Source: Carettochelys insculpta (lineage: Eukaryota > Chordata > Testudines > Carettochelyidae). Taken from it: a stretch of DNA of 64,000 bases. This document shows positions 24,339-35,764 of this stretch, in pieces; the stretch's first letter is position 1, and the number at the start of each line of letters is the position of its first letter. The position numbers and the translations under genes are program-made. The notes beneath the pieces were generated by a model. It was not told the origin of the DNA. It ran no database searches and saw only the letters and a program-made list of their open reading frames with translations. Location: positions 224,171,501 to 224,235,500 of the forward strand of contig NC_134137.1 of NCBI RefSeq assembly GCF_033958435.1, given 5' to 3'.

Positions 24339-24899
24339 TCCCTGGGCCACTTCCCCCGTGCCTTCTTGGACCTTCCAAGCCTCTATATCAGGGCCAGCAG
24401 CCTGGCAGACCACAGGCAGGAATCCCTCTCAAGCTCCCCTGGGCCTGCCCAGCACTGCTGTTTTCAAAGTACCTCCTCTTACCAGGAGCAGGTCCTGCAC
24501 CTTCCCTGGTCAGGCCCCAACTGACTCTGTTTTTCTGAGCCACTCCTTAAATATAGGGATGCTCCAGCAAGCTGCCCTCTGGTTGGCTCCCCTAAGAACC
24601 CTTTCCTCATTGGCTGGGATGATGTGCAGGCTCCCTCCAGCCTGCATTAACTCTTTCCTTGCAGGAATGGGGAAGTAACTCCACTGCACACACACTGGGA
24701 TTGGGCTGCCCACTGTGTTTACATGTCACGTGGGAGAGAGAGTCCCTATTCCACTCCCCAACACACACACATGCACACCAAGAGGAGACCAGAATATGCC
24801 CCAAAGGGTTTTGCACTGCTTTTCCCTCAGGCACAGCATGCAGCAGAGCTGACAGCCACCATGGGCCCAACGGCAAGATAGCTGGGAATCCCAGTTAGG
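24339..24899. other. Unique DNA
   Basis: Overlapping short frames on both strands; no domain or repeat recognised apart from a brief ACACACAC run near 24760. Confidence 0.4.
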
Positions 24900-25145
24900 T
24901 GTCCCAGAAGGAGCAGGGCCTAGGGCAGTCAGCGGAATGGACCCCCGCCCCCACACAAAATGCACAGAACCGCAGAGCAGTGCTGCTAACACTTCTGAGG
25001 GGCCTGGAGCTCTGGCCACTGCTGCTGTCAAAGTAGCAGTGGTGATAGCTGGTGCTCCGGGCCCCTTTGAAATGCTGGGCCCCAGGGCAACTGTCTCCTT
25101 TGCCTCCTGTCTCATTGTTAGTGGGCCTGACAAGATGTCTTGGCC
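24900..25145 (+). repeat. GC-rich dispersed foldback repeat, copy 2
   Basis: GGGGCCTGGAGCTCTGGCCA near 24998 faces GGGCCCCTTTGAAATGCTGG near 25058, with GCAACTG and GTGGGCCTGAC downstream as in copy 1 at 1545. Antisense frames spanning it reflect its composition. Confidence 0.55.
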
Positions 25146-26885
25146 TGCCTGTTGAGTGCAAACCGGTGATTCTATCCACTGAAGAGCTAGAACGTGTCCA
25201 ATTCTGTGGCTTCCAGGAGGTGAATAAAGAAACTTCCCTTAATGCATCTAGCTATATGTTAATTTGTAATGTTTTTTCTGTTTGTTTGTTTTCTCAACTG
25301 CTCTTAACTGTGTGCTGGAGCACAGGTAAATTGTTCTTGGCTGAGGAAATGATCTCTTTCCCTCTAGAGATTCACACAGAACAGTGAATGGAGCAGTAAA
25401 ACGAGAAACCACATTCTTCTTGCAAATCATTCAGCAGTTCCCTGCCTTCTTTTCTATATATTTTTTCAGCTGTAAATGAGTTTCTGCTGCTCCTGCTGAC
25501 TGAGACACTCACTCACCATTGTTACTCTCATTCTCTTTTAAACAAAATAAAAAAAAAGAAGTAATTTGCTGCCATAGTGACTCCAATGAAATGTAATCAG
25601 CTTATTCCCCCTAAACGGCATCTAGTAGCATTTCCTGTGAGCATCATTCATTTGTCCCAGGATGCCAGCACTTTCACTGCACACTCCCTTGTTGTAGGAC
25701 AGAACCTAGGCCCACATGTGGAATGTTGCGCTACGTAAGGCACAAACACATGTGTTTTCATCACATCAGGCTGGTGTCAAGTGGGAGATTCCCAAGAAAG
25801 GGGGGGATGAGCCTCTATTTTTTTAACCATGTGTGGAATAAATTTTGTTATGTGAGCCAAGGCATGTATGGATGTGCACCACAAGTAGAAATGCATGCTA
25901 TCAGCTGTGGGCGCTCTGCTAATTGGCTGTGTGGCCCCTGGGTCTCTTCTGGGTGGCTACCCAGCTTACAGGGAACACTAACTGAGTAAGGATTCCAAAG
26001 TATTACGTGCATGTCTCTGTAGAGATACCTATTCTCTTCCCTGGGGGCAGGAACTGCAGATCAGAGTTGGTCGCTGGGGAAAAGTATCACACTTAATAAC
26101 AGATTTAAGAAATATATTTAACAAGGTAAATCCAGTGAGATATATATTGAAGGATATATACAGCCACCTTTGCCTCTAGCTCAAAATAAAGAATCAACCT
26201 AAGGAAGGAGCTCTGTCAGGGACGACACAGATTCCCTTTCTACTGGAAAAGGGTTTTCCTTTGCATATGAATCACAAAACACATAATAAAGAATGAGAAC
26301 AGAAAAAACACCTAATGAAAATCCTCTTTCAAAGAGATTTTCCCGTGTCTTCAATCCTAGACTCCCATGGGGGCCTGAAGCTTTTCGGCTTCTCTTGCCC
26401 ATTTATAAAAAAAATAAGTCCTCAGTCCTCATGTAGCATCTGTCACCATTCTCCATGCTTCACCCATGTTTCACCACTCTTCCTGCCCTCCCCAGCCATC
26501 CTCAACATTTCAAGATTTTCATAGCATTAGGAAAATCAGAGGCACAAAGAGAAAGGGTTAATCTTAACCACCTACCCTGAAGTTCAATGCTGTGGTTTCT
26601 AGACCCTATAGTCAACAGTTATGTGATCTCTTGTTATTTTATAAAACCCAGCCAGAAATTTCACCTCTCTCCTTTGTTGCTTATTTCTTGAGACTCTTAT
26701 TTGGACAGCCCTCAGCCCACCCCTCCCCTGATTATTTTCAAAATGACCTTTTGCCATTATGATCATTCCTATTACTGTAGCCTCAGAGTCCCTCTCTGTC
26801 TCCCCGATGACCACTCCAGGCCTCGTTCTGTGGGAGCTTCAAGCATGCAACTGCCCATAGGCAACCCTCATTGAGTGGTCTACAT
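25146..26885. other. Unique DNA, no gene seen
   Basis: AT-rich with small unrelated frames. No repeat recognised. Confidence 0.45.
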
Positions 26886-27204
26886 CAGAGGTCAGCAATC
26901 CCCATCACAGGTGCCAAGAGTAGCACGCGAGCTGATTTTCATCAGCATATGAGGTGGGAGCCCAGCCCTGCCTCTCTTCCCCCAGGCATCTGAGAGCTTG
27001 CTCAAAGCTATGGCACCTGTGGATTAACAAAAGACCAGCTAATGCTACCAAACACCACCAAAACAGTAAAGCTCTGCTTCTTCATGTATTTATTAATGAA
27101 GCTGTTGTAAGTACAACTATTAGTGACTCTAAAAAGTATCACTGGTGCTTCGATGTCAAAAGGTCAAATTTCAGTACTCCACCACAGAAAGATTGCTGAC
27201 CTCA
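26886..27204. mobile_element. hAT MITE, family A copy 1
   Basis: CAGAGGTCAGCAATC on the left and GATTGCTGACCTCA on the right form the terminal repeats. The flanks GTCTACAT and GTTTAGAT match at 6 of 8 positions. The interior (AAGAGTAGCAC, AGCCCAGCCC, CTTCATGTATTTATTAATGA) matches the copy at 46866. Confidence 0.75.
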
Positions 27205-27658
27205 GTTTAGATTCAAAATGGCTTGTCTCCCCACCTGAGGTGGCACTGGGACAATCTCAAACTTGAATGGAACATTCCACCCGGACTCATCATGTTGGGA
27301 CCATCCTTCCCATTGGAGAAACAGAAGGTAGCAAGAGCTCCCCTGTTTAATTTTGGGAACTATATATGCTGCCCTCTCCCTCATTCCCTCCCCCACAGGC
27401 TTTTCCAGCATCCGCAGTGAACTCTAGTGTACTGATGTTACACAATTTAACCCTGCTTAGTGCCTGTGATGTATCTGAATATGAAGTTGCGATGACCCTC
27501 TGCAAGACTACCAGCACTGACTGGTGCTTTTGGGGTGCCTCCATTTTTGGGAGTCCAACTTCAGACATCTTCCAGGGGACTGATTTGAAGATAATGCAGT
27601 GAGACCTTCTAAAAAATTCATGAGTCTCCAGTTGGGCACCCCAAGATTGAGACATCAT
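27205..27658. other. Unique DNA
   Basis: No gene or repeat recognised between the hAT MITE and the Harbinger MITE. Confidence 0.4.
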
Positions 27659-28368
27659 GGCTACGTCTACACGTGCACCCAACTTCGAAATAGCTTATTT
27701 CGATGTTGCGACATCGAAATAGGCTATTTCGATGAATAACGTCTACACGTCCTCCAGGGCTGGCAACGTCGATGTTCAACTTCGACGTTGCTCAGCCCAA
27801 CATCGAAATAGGCACAGCGAGGGAACGTCTACACGCCAAAGTAGCACACATCGAAATAAGGGAGCCAGGCACAGCTGCAGACAGGGTCACGGGGCGGACT
27901 CAACAGCAAGTCGCTCCCTTAAAGGGCCCCTCCCAGACACACTTTCATTAAACAGTGCAAGATACACAGAGCCAACAACTAGTTGCAGACCCTGTATATG
28001 CAGCACGGACCCCCAGCTGCAGCAGCAGCAGCCAGAAGCCCTGGGCTAAGGGCTGCTGCCCACGGTGACCACAGAGCCCCGCAAGGGCTGGAGAGAGAGT
28101 ATCTCTCAACCCCCCAGCTGATGGCCGCCATGGAGGACCCCGCTATTTCGATGTTGCGGGATGCGGATCGTCTACACGTCCCTACTTCGATGTTGAACGT
28201 CGAAGTAGGGCGCTATTCCCATCCGCTCATGGGGTTAGCGACTTCGACGTCTCGCCGCCTAACGTCGATTTCAACTTCGAAATAGCGCCCAACACGTGTA
28301 GACGTGATGGGCGCTATTTCGAAGTTACTGCCGCTACTTCGAAGTAGCGTGCACGTGTAGACGCAGCC
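27659..28368 (+). mobile_element. Harbinger-type MITE, copy 2 (710 bp)
   Basis: Nearly the same length and interior as copy 1 at 2893. It runs from GGCTACGTCTACACGTG to CACGTGTAGACGCAGCC. It keeps the paired TCGAAATAG/CTATTTCGA and CGTCTACACG subterminal motifs. The flanking triplets CAT and GAA do not match, so the TSD has decayed or one edge has changed. Frames inside it are remnants of the deleted genes. Confidence 0.88.
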
Positions 28369-28462
28369 GAAGAAGAGCAGGTCACTGTTCAAAATCCCGG
28401 CTTTTCCTTTTGTTCCTTCTTTCTGCAGTATTTCTTAATCTAAAGCAAAATTAAAAGTTTTT

Positions 28463-28498
<36 letters not shown>

Positions 28499-28982
28499 GG
28501 GGTAAACCAAATCATTCAAAATTATGCCCAGCTAACTGAGGCTGAAGTGCTTGTGGCTCCATAGAACAGGTTACCAACCCCAGGGTACCACTACTCTGTC
28601 ACAAAGATTGCAATTTTCACAGCTAGCCCTGACTGAAATAGAGAAGCCACCACTGTGCTTCTCCCATATGCAAGCAGTTAGTCAAGGAAGCCTGAACACG
28701 TGTCAAGCAAACAGATGTTACCCTGCCATTCAGCTAATATGATGGAAAGGAGGAGATGGGCCCAGAATGGGATTTCTGTGGCACTGAACATAAACTGTGG
28801 ATGTAGCTCTCAAGAGGCAATGAATAGGACCCGGACCTCAAAGCTCAGCTGCAATGGAGTCAGAGTATAAACTCAGAATAAAAGGAAATGAGATGCAGGA
28901 TGTTTGGAGTACCTCACAAATACTCTGGAGGTAGCCCCTGAAAGAAGGAAGAGACGCTCAACTCTTCAACCTGTGTCTAGAT
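28369..28982. other. Unique DNA with (TG)n
   Basis: A (TG)n run lies at 28467-28498; nothing else recognised. Confidence 0.5.
28467..28498 (+). repeat. (TG)n microsatellite
   Basis: About sixteen uninterrupted TG units. Confidence 0.95.
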
Positions 28983-29270
28983 CAGTGGTTCCCAACCTTT
29001 TCACTAGTGTGCACACCCAATACCTCCCCCCCACACAAAACAACTTGCTGACCCCCATCAAAGCCATTTCTAGCCGCTATGTACACTTCATTACATGAAA
29101 AAGGAAACCACAACATGGATTTTTGGACAGACATTCATAACGTTATTGCAAGATACTTAATTTAAAAATAATAATTCATTGTAACTTTGCAATTTATTTA
29201 AAACTTATTTTTCTATTATCATTTTATGTATCTTTTATTTTTTAAACAGACCCCCCTGCAATAACCACTG
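28983..29270. mobile_element. hAT-type element, CAGTGGTTCCCAACC ends
   Basis: The left terminus is CAGTGGTTCCCAACCTTTT; the right end reads AATAACCACTG. The 8-bp flanks GTCTAGAT and GTCTCAGT match at 5 of 8 positions. The interior is AT-rich and non-coding. Confidence 0.6.
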
Positions 29271-30899
29271 GTCTCAGTGTACTTTCCCATTGCAGCTCCC
29301 AAGAAGAGGTGGACTGGATTCCCACCGGCATGGATCTGAAAGTAACTTCTCATAACAATCCAAGACTTGCTGGGAGATATTCCAGGTGCTAAAAGTACTT
29401 ATAGTACTTTTTCCAGCTCTAATTTCTATAATGTTAAGAATCTGAACTAGATTTTTATGCCTCTCTGGAGTAGATTCTTCATGTGAATAATTTCTAAGGC
29501 AAATATTTAATTCTGGTACGAAGTCTAAAATAAATGTCTTTCCCTCATTTCTTTTTATTTTCACATCCTTCTGTTCTGAAAGTAATTAACTTTCAATAGC
29601 AACGAAGAGAAATTGGAGTGTGTGTGGCTGTTTGTTTGGTGCAAGCTCGGCAAAGTGTTTTTTAATTGGAAACCATTTTTGCTGCATGCATTTCAATCCA
29701 TTTTGCACTGTATTTATTGTTCCCAATTCATATTATAACCATGACCTTTCATATAATGACAGAAGCTCATTCACAGAAAAAAAAAAAAGATTATTTTAGC
29801 AAATAGACCTTAGGGCTTTATGGGCAAGAGAGAGAGAGAGAGAATGGCTGGAGGAGGATACAGGAGCAGCATGAGGTGCAGTGAGACTGAATAGATGTCC
29901 TAGTCAGTAGATTGCCATTTCTAAAACTAGAACTAGAGGATCTAATGGGCTTCCAAAACCCTCTATCAGTGAAATTTGCTTCCAGATCCTACATTCTCAG
30001 GGTAGGAAATGTCCTCCCTTTCCTTCTGAGGTAACTATTTCCCTTCTCCTAGGTTCCCCTGGTAGATGATGACTTCAGGATCCTTTCCACCTAATGTAGC
30101 TGGGGAAGATGTTACTGACTGGCTGTGGGGAAGGCATGATGGTATGCTAATGAACAGCCATACCACCTGCAGTAAAATTGGCTCCCTATTTGCATGGCCA
30201 CTCACCAGTGAAGAAGGACTCTGAAGAGCTTTCAGAACATAGGTCTCCTGTGCAACAACCCAAGGAATAGGCAGCAGGCTTGGAACCTTTGGTGAGAGCT
30301 GCTGTAACAAACCTGTTATTGTCAGTCCTCCTCAGATGCTGATCCATGAAGCACAGTGCAGTCTCTCCTCTGAAGTAAGCCCAGGAAGGCTCATATGAAG
30401 AACTCCCAATTTGGGAGTGGGTATCATGCTAAATAAGGCAAAATGTATCAAATTGTGAGGCATGAGCAACCAATAGCTCATGACAGAGATCTCTTGGTAG
30501 GTCCTACCCTACCAGTTAGGGGTTGAGGGGAATCACAAAATGCTGTCATTGTCTTGTCTAATGTCCACTTTCATCCCTCTTTTCACACACAGAAATACCA
30601 ACACACAAGTCTGGCCTGGAGTCTCCCAGAACTGGCATTTATCTCACAGTGAGTGCTGAAATCAGTCCTGGAGATTTTAATATGATATTTTAAGATAACT
30701 ACATTACCTCATGTTGGGGAAAAACCCTCTCAGAATAGCTCCAGTCAGAGTTGGCAACCCTACTATCCAACGCTCAGATCCAGGAGACGTAGAATTTCCA
30801 GAAGGTTTTTGTGGCTTTATTCAGAGCAGAGAGTTTTCTGAGCTGGGGGGTGATGGCACAGAAGTACCCTGCTCACACACCTGCCCCCTCAAAGTACCA
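29271..30899. other. Unique AT-rich DNA, no gene seen
   Basis: A (GA)n run lies near 29826-29843. Small frames lack domains. Confidence 0.45.
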
Positions 30900-31070
30900 G
30901 GTCCATACTCAGTACCCCTCACATAGAACCTCACAAAACTGTCTGTGTTTTCTTATGGCGACCCATAACAGCACAATTGTTTGAGACCATGAAAACTAGG
31001 ATTTTGATGGATCATGGAAAGAAAATGCATATGGCTTGAGGTCCCAGTACAAAAAAGTTGAGAACCATTG
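30900..31070. mobile_element. hAT-type element, right half only
   Basis: GAGGTCCCAGTACAAAAAAG followed by TTGAGAACCATTG is the inverted form of the CAATGGTTCTCAAC terminus common in hAT elements. A matching left end was not identified, so the left boundary is a guess. Confidence 0.35.
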
Positions 31071-31399
31071 CTTCATCTCAGCACATCTACCACACCCACA
31101 CCTTCAGAGAGAGACTTCTGCAGGAGGAGATGCCTCTCATGCAAGCCGTGGCTTGGTGGAATGAGGACAATCAATGGGACACACTCATGCCAGGATACAA
31201 AATACAGTGGAAGGAGAGAACAGGTTGTGCTGGTTGGAGAGTGGCATTGTGTGCGAAAGAAAATGTAGAATAAAATGGAGTAAAATTTTAAATGGACCAA
31301 AATGTTCCACAGACTGTCTATAGGTAGTAATTTCATGATCTAACTACAAGAATATAGCATAAAATTATTGACCACCTGACCAGGATAGTGATAGTGACT
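31071..31399. other. Unique DNA
   Basis: No feature recognised upstream of the LINE. Confidence 0.35.
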
Positions 31400-32851
31400 A
31401 AGAAATTTTAAGGAAGATAAGTGAGGCAATAAAAGTAAAAAAAATCTGTGATAGCGGAGGATTTCAGCTATCCTCATATTGACTTAATACATATTACCTC
31501 AGAATGGTACACAGAGATAAAGTTTCTCAATACCTTAAATGACTGCTTTCTGGGAGCAACTGGCTCTGGAACCTTCAAGAGAAGAGGCAGTTCTAGCTTT
31601 AGTCCTAAAGGAGCACAAGATCTGGTCCAAGATTTAAATACAATTGGACTGTTTGGAAACAGTGACCATAATGTAATAAAACGTAACGTCCCTGTGTTGG
31701 GAAAAAGCACCACATCAGCCCAACATGGTGGAATTTAATTTTAGAAAGGGTAACTACACAAAAATCAGGAGGTTGGTTAAACAGAAGTTAAAAAGGCACG
31801 GTGCCCAAAGTAAAACTCCTGCAACCTGCATGGAAACTTTTGAAAGACATCATAATAAATGCCCAACATGTATTTATACCTCAAATTAAAAAACACAGTA
31901 AGAAAACCAAAAATGTGCAACTATGGCTTAACAACCAAATAAAAGAAGTCATGAAAGATAAAAATGTACTGTTTAAAAAGTGGCAGTTGAATCGTAGTGA
32001 GGAACATAGAAAGGAGCATAAACTGTGTCAAATTAAATGTAAAAAGATAATAAACAAAGCCAAAAAGGAATTTGAAGAACAGCTAGCCAAAGATTAAAAA
32101 AGTAATAGCAAAATGTTTTTAAGTATATCAGAAGTAGGAAGCCTGCTAAACAACCAGTGGGGCCACTAGATGATCAAAATGCTAAAGAAGCACTCAAATC
32201 TGATAAGGTAATTGAAGAGCAATGAAATAGATAATTTTGTTTCGGTCTTCATGGCTGAAGACGTTAGGGAGATTTCTAAACCTGAGCCATTATTTTTATG
32301 TGACAAATCTGAGGAAATGTTCCAGATTGAGCTGTCATTGGAGGACCTTTTGGAACAAATTGATAAACTTAACAGTAACAAGTCACCAGGACCAGACAGC
32401 ATTCACTCAAGAGTTCTGAAAGAATGCAAATGTGAAATTGCAAAACTATTAACTGCGGTTGGTAACCTATCCTTTAAATCAGTGTCTGAACATATTGACT
32501 GGAAGATAGCTAATGGGATGTCAATATTGAAAAAGAGCTCTAGAGGTGAGCCTGGCAATTGCAGACCAGTTATTCTAACCCCAGTACTGGACAAATTAGT
32601 TGAAACTATAATAAAAATATAAAATGTCAGACACATAGATGAATATTATGTGTTGGGAAAAGTCGACATGGCTTCTGTAAAGGCAAATCCTGCCTCATTA
32701 ATTTGCTAGATTTCTTTGAGAGGATCAACAAGTATATGGATAAGGAGACTTCAGTGAATGCAGTGTACTTAGATTTCCAGAAAGCCTTTGACAGGGTCCC
32801 TCACCAAAATAAAATAAGTTGTTATGGGAGAAGAGGGAAGGTGCTCTCATA
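31400..32851 (+). mobile_element. CR1/L3-like LINE, 5' part (host of the Harbinger)
   Basis: Frame-shifted segments follow CR1-group ORF2 order. The endonuclease tail (31448-31738) has EDFSYPHIDL and NSDHNVIKRNV. The lysine-rich linker lies at 31801-32097. The RT start (32212-32622) has LNSNKSPGPDSIHSRVLKEC, and further palm sequence follows with DFQKAFDRVPHQ near 32775. Stops and frameshifts make it dead. It breaks off at the Harbinger element and resumes at 37493; the joined reading (LSWI then DWLIDRKE) fits a continuous reverse transcriptase. Confidence 0.85.
32849..32851 (+). other. Target-site duplication ATA, left
   Basis: ATA directly before the left end AGCTGTGTCTACACGTG; the same triplet follows the right end at 37493-37495. 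Three-base duplications are typical of PIF-Harbinger. Confidence 0.85.
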
Positions 32852-33075
32852 AGCTGTGTCTACACGTGCACGCTACTTCGAAGTAGCGGCACTAACTTCG
32901 AAATAGCTCCCGTCGCGGCTACACGCGTCGGGCGCTATTTCGAAGTTAACTTCGACGTTAGGCGGCGAGATGTCGAAGTCGCAAACCCCATGAGGAGATA
33001 GGAATAGCGCCCTACTTCGACGTTGAACGTCGAAGTAGGGACAGTGTAGACGATCCGCGTCCCGCAACGTCGAAA
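32852..33075. promoter_or_regulatory. Left TIR and subterminal motif array
   Basis: After the 17-bp terminal repeat come CTACTTCGAAGTAGC, CTAACTTCGAAATAGC, CTATTTCGAAGTTAAC, GACGTTGAACGTC and TGTAGACGATCCGCG. These are short palindromes and inverted pairs. In known Harbinger elements such subterminal repeats are binding sites for the Myb-like protein and transposase; here that role is inferred. Confidence 0.6.
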
Positions 33076-33089
33076 TTGCCGGGTCCTCC

Positions 33090-35340
33090 ATGGCGGCCAT
33101 CAGCTGGGAGGTTGAGAGACGCTCTCTCCAGCCCCTCAGCTCACTGGTGGCCACGTGGAGCGGCCCCTTAAAGGTCCCCTCCCCCGCCCTGACTCTGCAG
33201 GAAGCTGAGGCAACGTGCAGGCTGCAGCCTGCACACGCGGGCAGCCTGCACAGCCATCAGCCCCCCACACAGCTGCAATGGCGAGCCAGCAGCCCCCCCA
33301 GCGGCCCCAGGGGACCCCCCCCCAAGGGGAGCCAGGGCAGCCAGCCGAGCCAGAGGACCAGCCAGTCTGGGAAGCGGCAGCGGGGCCCCTCCTGGACGGA
33401 GGCCAAGCTGCGGGACCTGCTGGGGCTCTGGAGCGAGGAGGAGGTGCTCCAGGTAATGGGGAGCAAGAGGCAGAACGCGGATGCGTTCGCTCGGCTGGCC
33501 GACGGCCTGGCTGCCCGGGGTCACCCTGCCCGCACTCCGGATCATGTGAGGAGTAAGGTGAAGGAGCTGTGGCAGGGTTATGCCCGGGCCCGGGATGCGG
33601 CCAGCCGATCTGGGGCCGCCCCCGTCACTTGCCCCTTTTACAGGGAGCTCAAGGACATCCTGGGCTCCCGGCACACCTCCTCCCCTCCAGCCACCCTTGA
33701 CACCTCGGCTGACGAGGCCCAGCAGGCCCTGCAGCCGGAGTCCGACCCAGAGGCAAGCCCCGCACCCCGGGGGCCCCCCCCGGAGGCCATCCCCCGGACA
33801 TCGCGGCAGGAGGAGGAGGAGGAGGAGGAGGGGGGCTCCTCCTCCGCAGAATCCAGCCTGCAGATCCTCCTTCTGCCATCCCGGAGCAGCAGCAGGGCCT
33901 CTGACCCCTGGGGATCTCCGGACCGTGGGAGCGGACCCACAGGTAGGTACCCCTCTCTGGTGGACACCCCTGGGCTTGAGGGGCAGGGGTAACAGAGATG
34001 TGTCCAGGGCCCCCCACATGCTCACATGGCCATGGCCCCAAGGACACCAGGGCCATGGCCCTCACAGCACTGCAGCCATCAGCCCCTGCCCCCCACCCTG
34101 CATGACAGTGCCATGCCCCATCCCCGGGCCAGGGGGGAGCGGAACCTCGAGGGGCCCCCGGGCGGAGGGGGGGGGACACCCCGCAGCAGCAGCATGTGAT
34201 GGAGTGGGGGGAGTGCCAAGGGAGACTCAGGCTACATATGAGCCACAAGAGCCGAAGAGCTCCCAGGGCCAAAGGAGGATCCTGGCGCTACAGCTGGCAG
34301 GTGACACCTCTGCCCTGAACAAACAGGAGGGAGGAGCCGAGCTGGCTTGGAATTGGGGTCGAGGGCGGGGGCCACAGGTAGAGGCTAGGGGAAGGGAGAG
34401 CTGGTAGGCAGCCAGCCAGAGGAGGGGGAAAGCTGCATCCCAGAGGGGCCCCCCTTGGGGTCTTCTCCCCACGACGGGTTGGAAGGACTGTCTCTTCCGA
34501 CAGCTGGTGCTGTCACTCCTGCCAGAAACTGGCCATCTGTGGCCTAAGAAAGCTCTCCTGCTCTCAGACCCTGCGGGGTGAAGTGAGAGTCGCTCCCACC
34601 AGGGGACGGGGTGCAGGGCAGGGGGACCCCTGAACCCCATCCACCACAGCAGCATCTCCCGGGGCCGGGGATGGGGAACCTGCAGCACAGGGCGGGGGGG
34701 ACAGAGGCCACGGCTCGGGGCCCACACTAACGCCTGTCTCCATTCTTCTTTCCCCCCTCCTCTCCTGTGTCCTGCACCTGCACCATCCGAAGGACCAGAA
34801 GAGAGCACCGGCGAGGCCTCGGTTGTCCCGGAGAGCCCTCCAGGACCATCGCTCCAGGGCAGCCCCTCGGCTGAGGAACGACCGGCCCCGCGGAGGGCAA
34901 GACGGCGGACCCCGTGCCTACTACCGGTGACGGCGACGGACCCCCAGCTGCTGGCCATCCTCCGCCGGCAGCTGGAGGTCTCGGAGCAGCACCTCCAGCT
35001 GCAGGAGCGGGCGCTGGCCAGGTGCCAGGAGGCATGGGGGGCCTATATGCAGACATTTAACCGGCTGGTTGAGTACCTGGCCCCCCATGCCGCGCCGGCC
35101 GAGCCATCGCCCGCCGTGCCCGCTCCTGCAGCCCCACCACCAGCTGCTCCGGCCGTCGCTGGGCCGTCCGCCGTCGCCCCACCACCCACCCGCGAGGGCC
35201 AGAGCGCCGAGGGACCCCTGGAGCCACCTGAGACTCGCCAGCACCGATACCTTCCGGTCCAGCCCGCTCCCACCCAGCCGCGGACCAGACTGCAGGCACG
35301 GCGGGGCTCCCGGCCGGGCACGCCCAGTGCTGGGCTCTAG
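33090..35340 (+). CDS. Harbinger Myb/SANT-like DNA-binding protein (2 exons)
   Basis: Predicted exons are 33090-33942 and 34793-35340, giving 466 residues. The donor is ACAG|GTAGGT; the acceptor GAAG follows a pyrimidine tract. The phases fit, because the last G of exon 1 joins GA to make Gly 285. A trihelix/SANT-like domain spans residues 100-192, from GPSWTEAKLRDLLGLWSEEE to CPFYRELKDILG. An acidic stretch (seven Glu) follows near residue 240. After a basic patch comes a probable coiled coil (about 334-378, LLAILRRQLEVSEQHLQLQE), then a Pro/Ala-rich tail. In PIF-Harbinger this partner protein helps the transposase enter the nucleus and bind the ends. Another possible start is the ATG at 33278 (MASQQPP...), which lies out of frame with the SANT domain across a run of nine C. 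Start choice is therefore uncertain. Confidence 0.8.
33943..34792 (+). other. Intron of the Myb-like gene (850 bp)
   Basis: Bounded by GTAGGT and a TTCTTTCCCCCCTCCTCTCC tract before CATCCGAAG. A long antisense frame crosses it but has no domain. GC-rich. Confidence 0.7.
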
Positions 35341-35764
35341 GGGCGAGGGGCCCGGGACGTGGCCCCCCCCCCTTGTTGTATATAGTTGGACTGGTTTTTT
35401 TTGGTGCTCCCATTTGCCCCGTCCCCCCCATGTAAATAGTTCTCCCCTTTATCCTCCCTGGTTTTCTTTTTTGTTGATGGCGCACACTTGTTTGCTTTGT
35501 TGTTGTATTGTTTTATTTGTGCACATCTTGCTTTTGTTGAACGTTTGTCCCTACTTTTTGGTTTGTGTTTCACATATTCATTTATTTACATACAAAAAAC
35601 AAAAGGTTCTGAAAGACAAAAAAAAAGTTTACGTTCAGCCACAAGTTCGTGCTGTCATTTGTCCAGGACAAGTGGGGGGGGGGCGGTCGGGTGCTCCATG
35701 GTGTGGGCGTTGGGGCAGGAGTGTGGGGGAGGAAGGGGCGGGCAGTAGGGGGCCTGGGCAGAGT
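35341..35764. promoter_or_regulatory. Convergent 3' spacer with minus-strand poly(A) signal
   Basis: This AT-richer spacer separates the two stop codons. On the minus strand AATAAA occurs at 35581-35586 and AATAAAA near 35511-35517, downstream of the transposase stop at 35765. No AATAAA was seen on the plus strand, so the polyadenylation site of the Myb-like gene is unclear. Confidence 0.5.

Noticed and set aside
33168..34025. 285-codon antisense frame opposite the Myb-like gene
   Set aside because: Pro/Gly-rich shadow of a GC-rich exon; no domain.
34227..34958. 243-codon minus-strand frame across the Myb intron
   Set aside because: Low-information Gly/Arg/Pro content; opposite a well-supported intron and exon.
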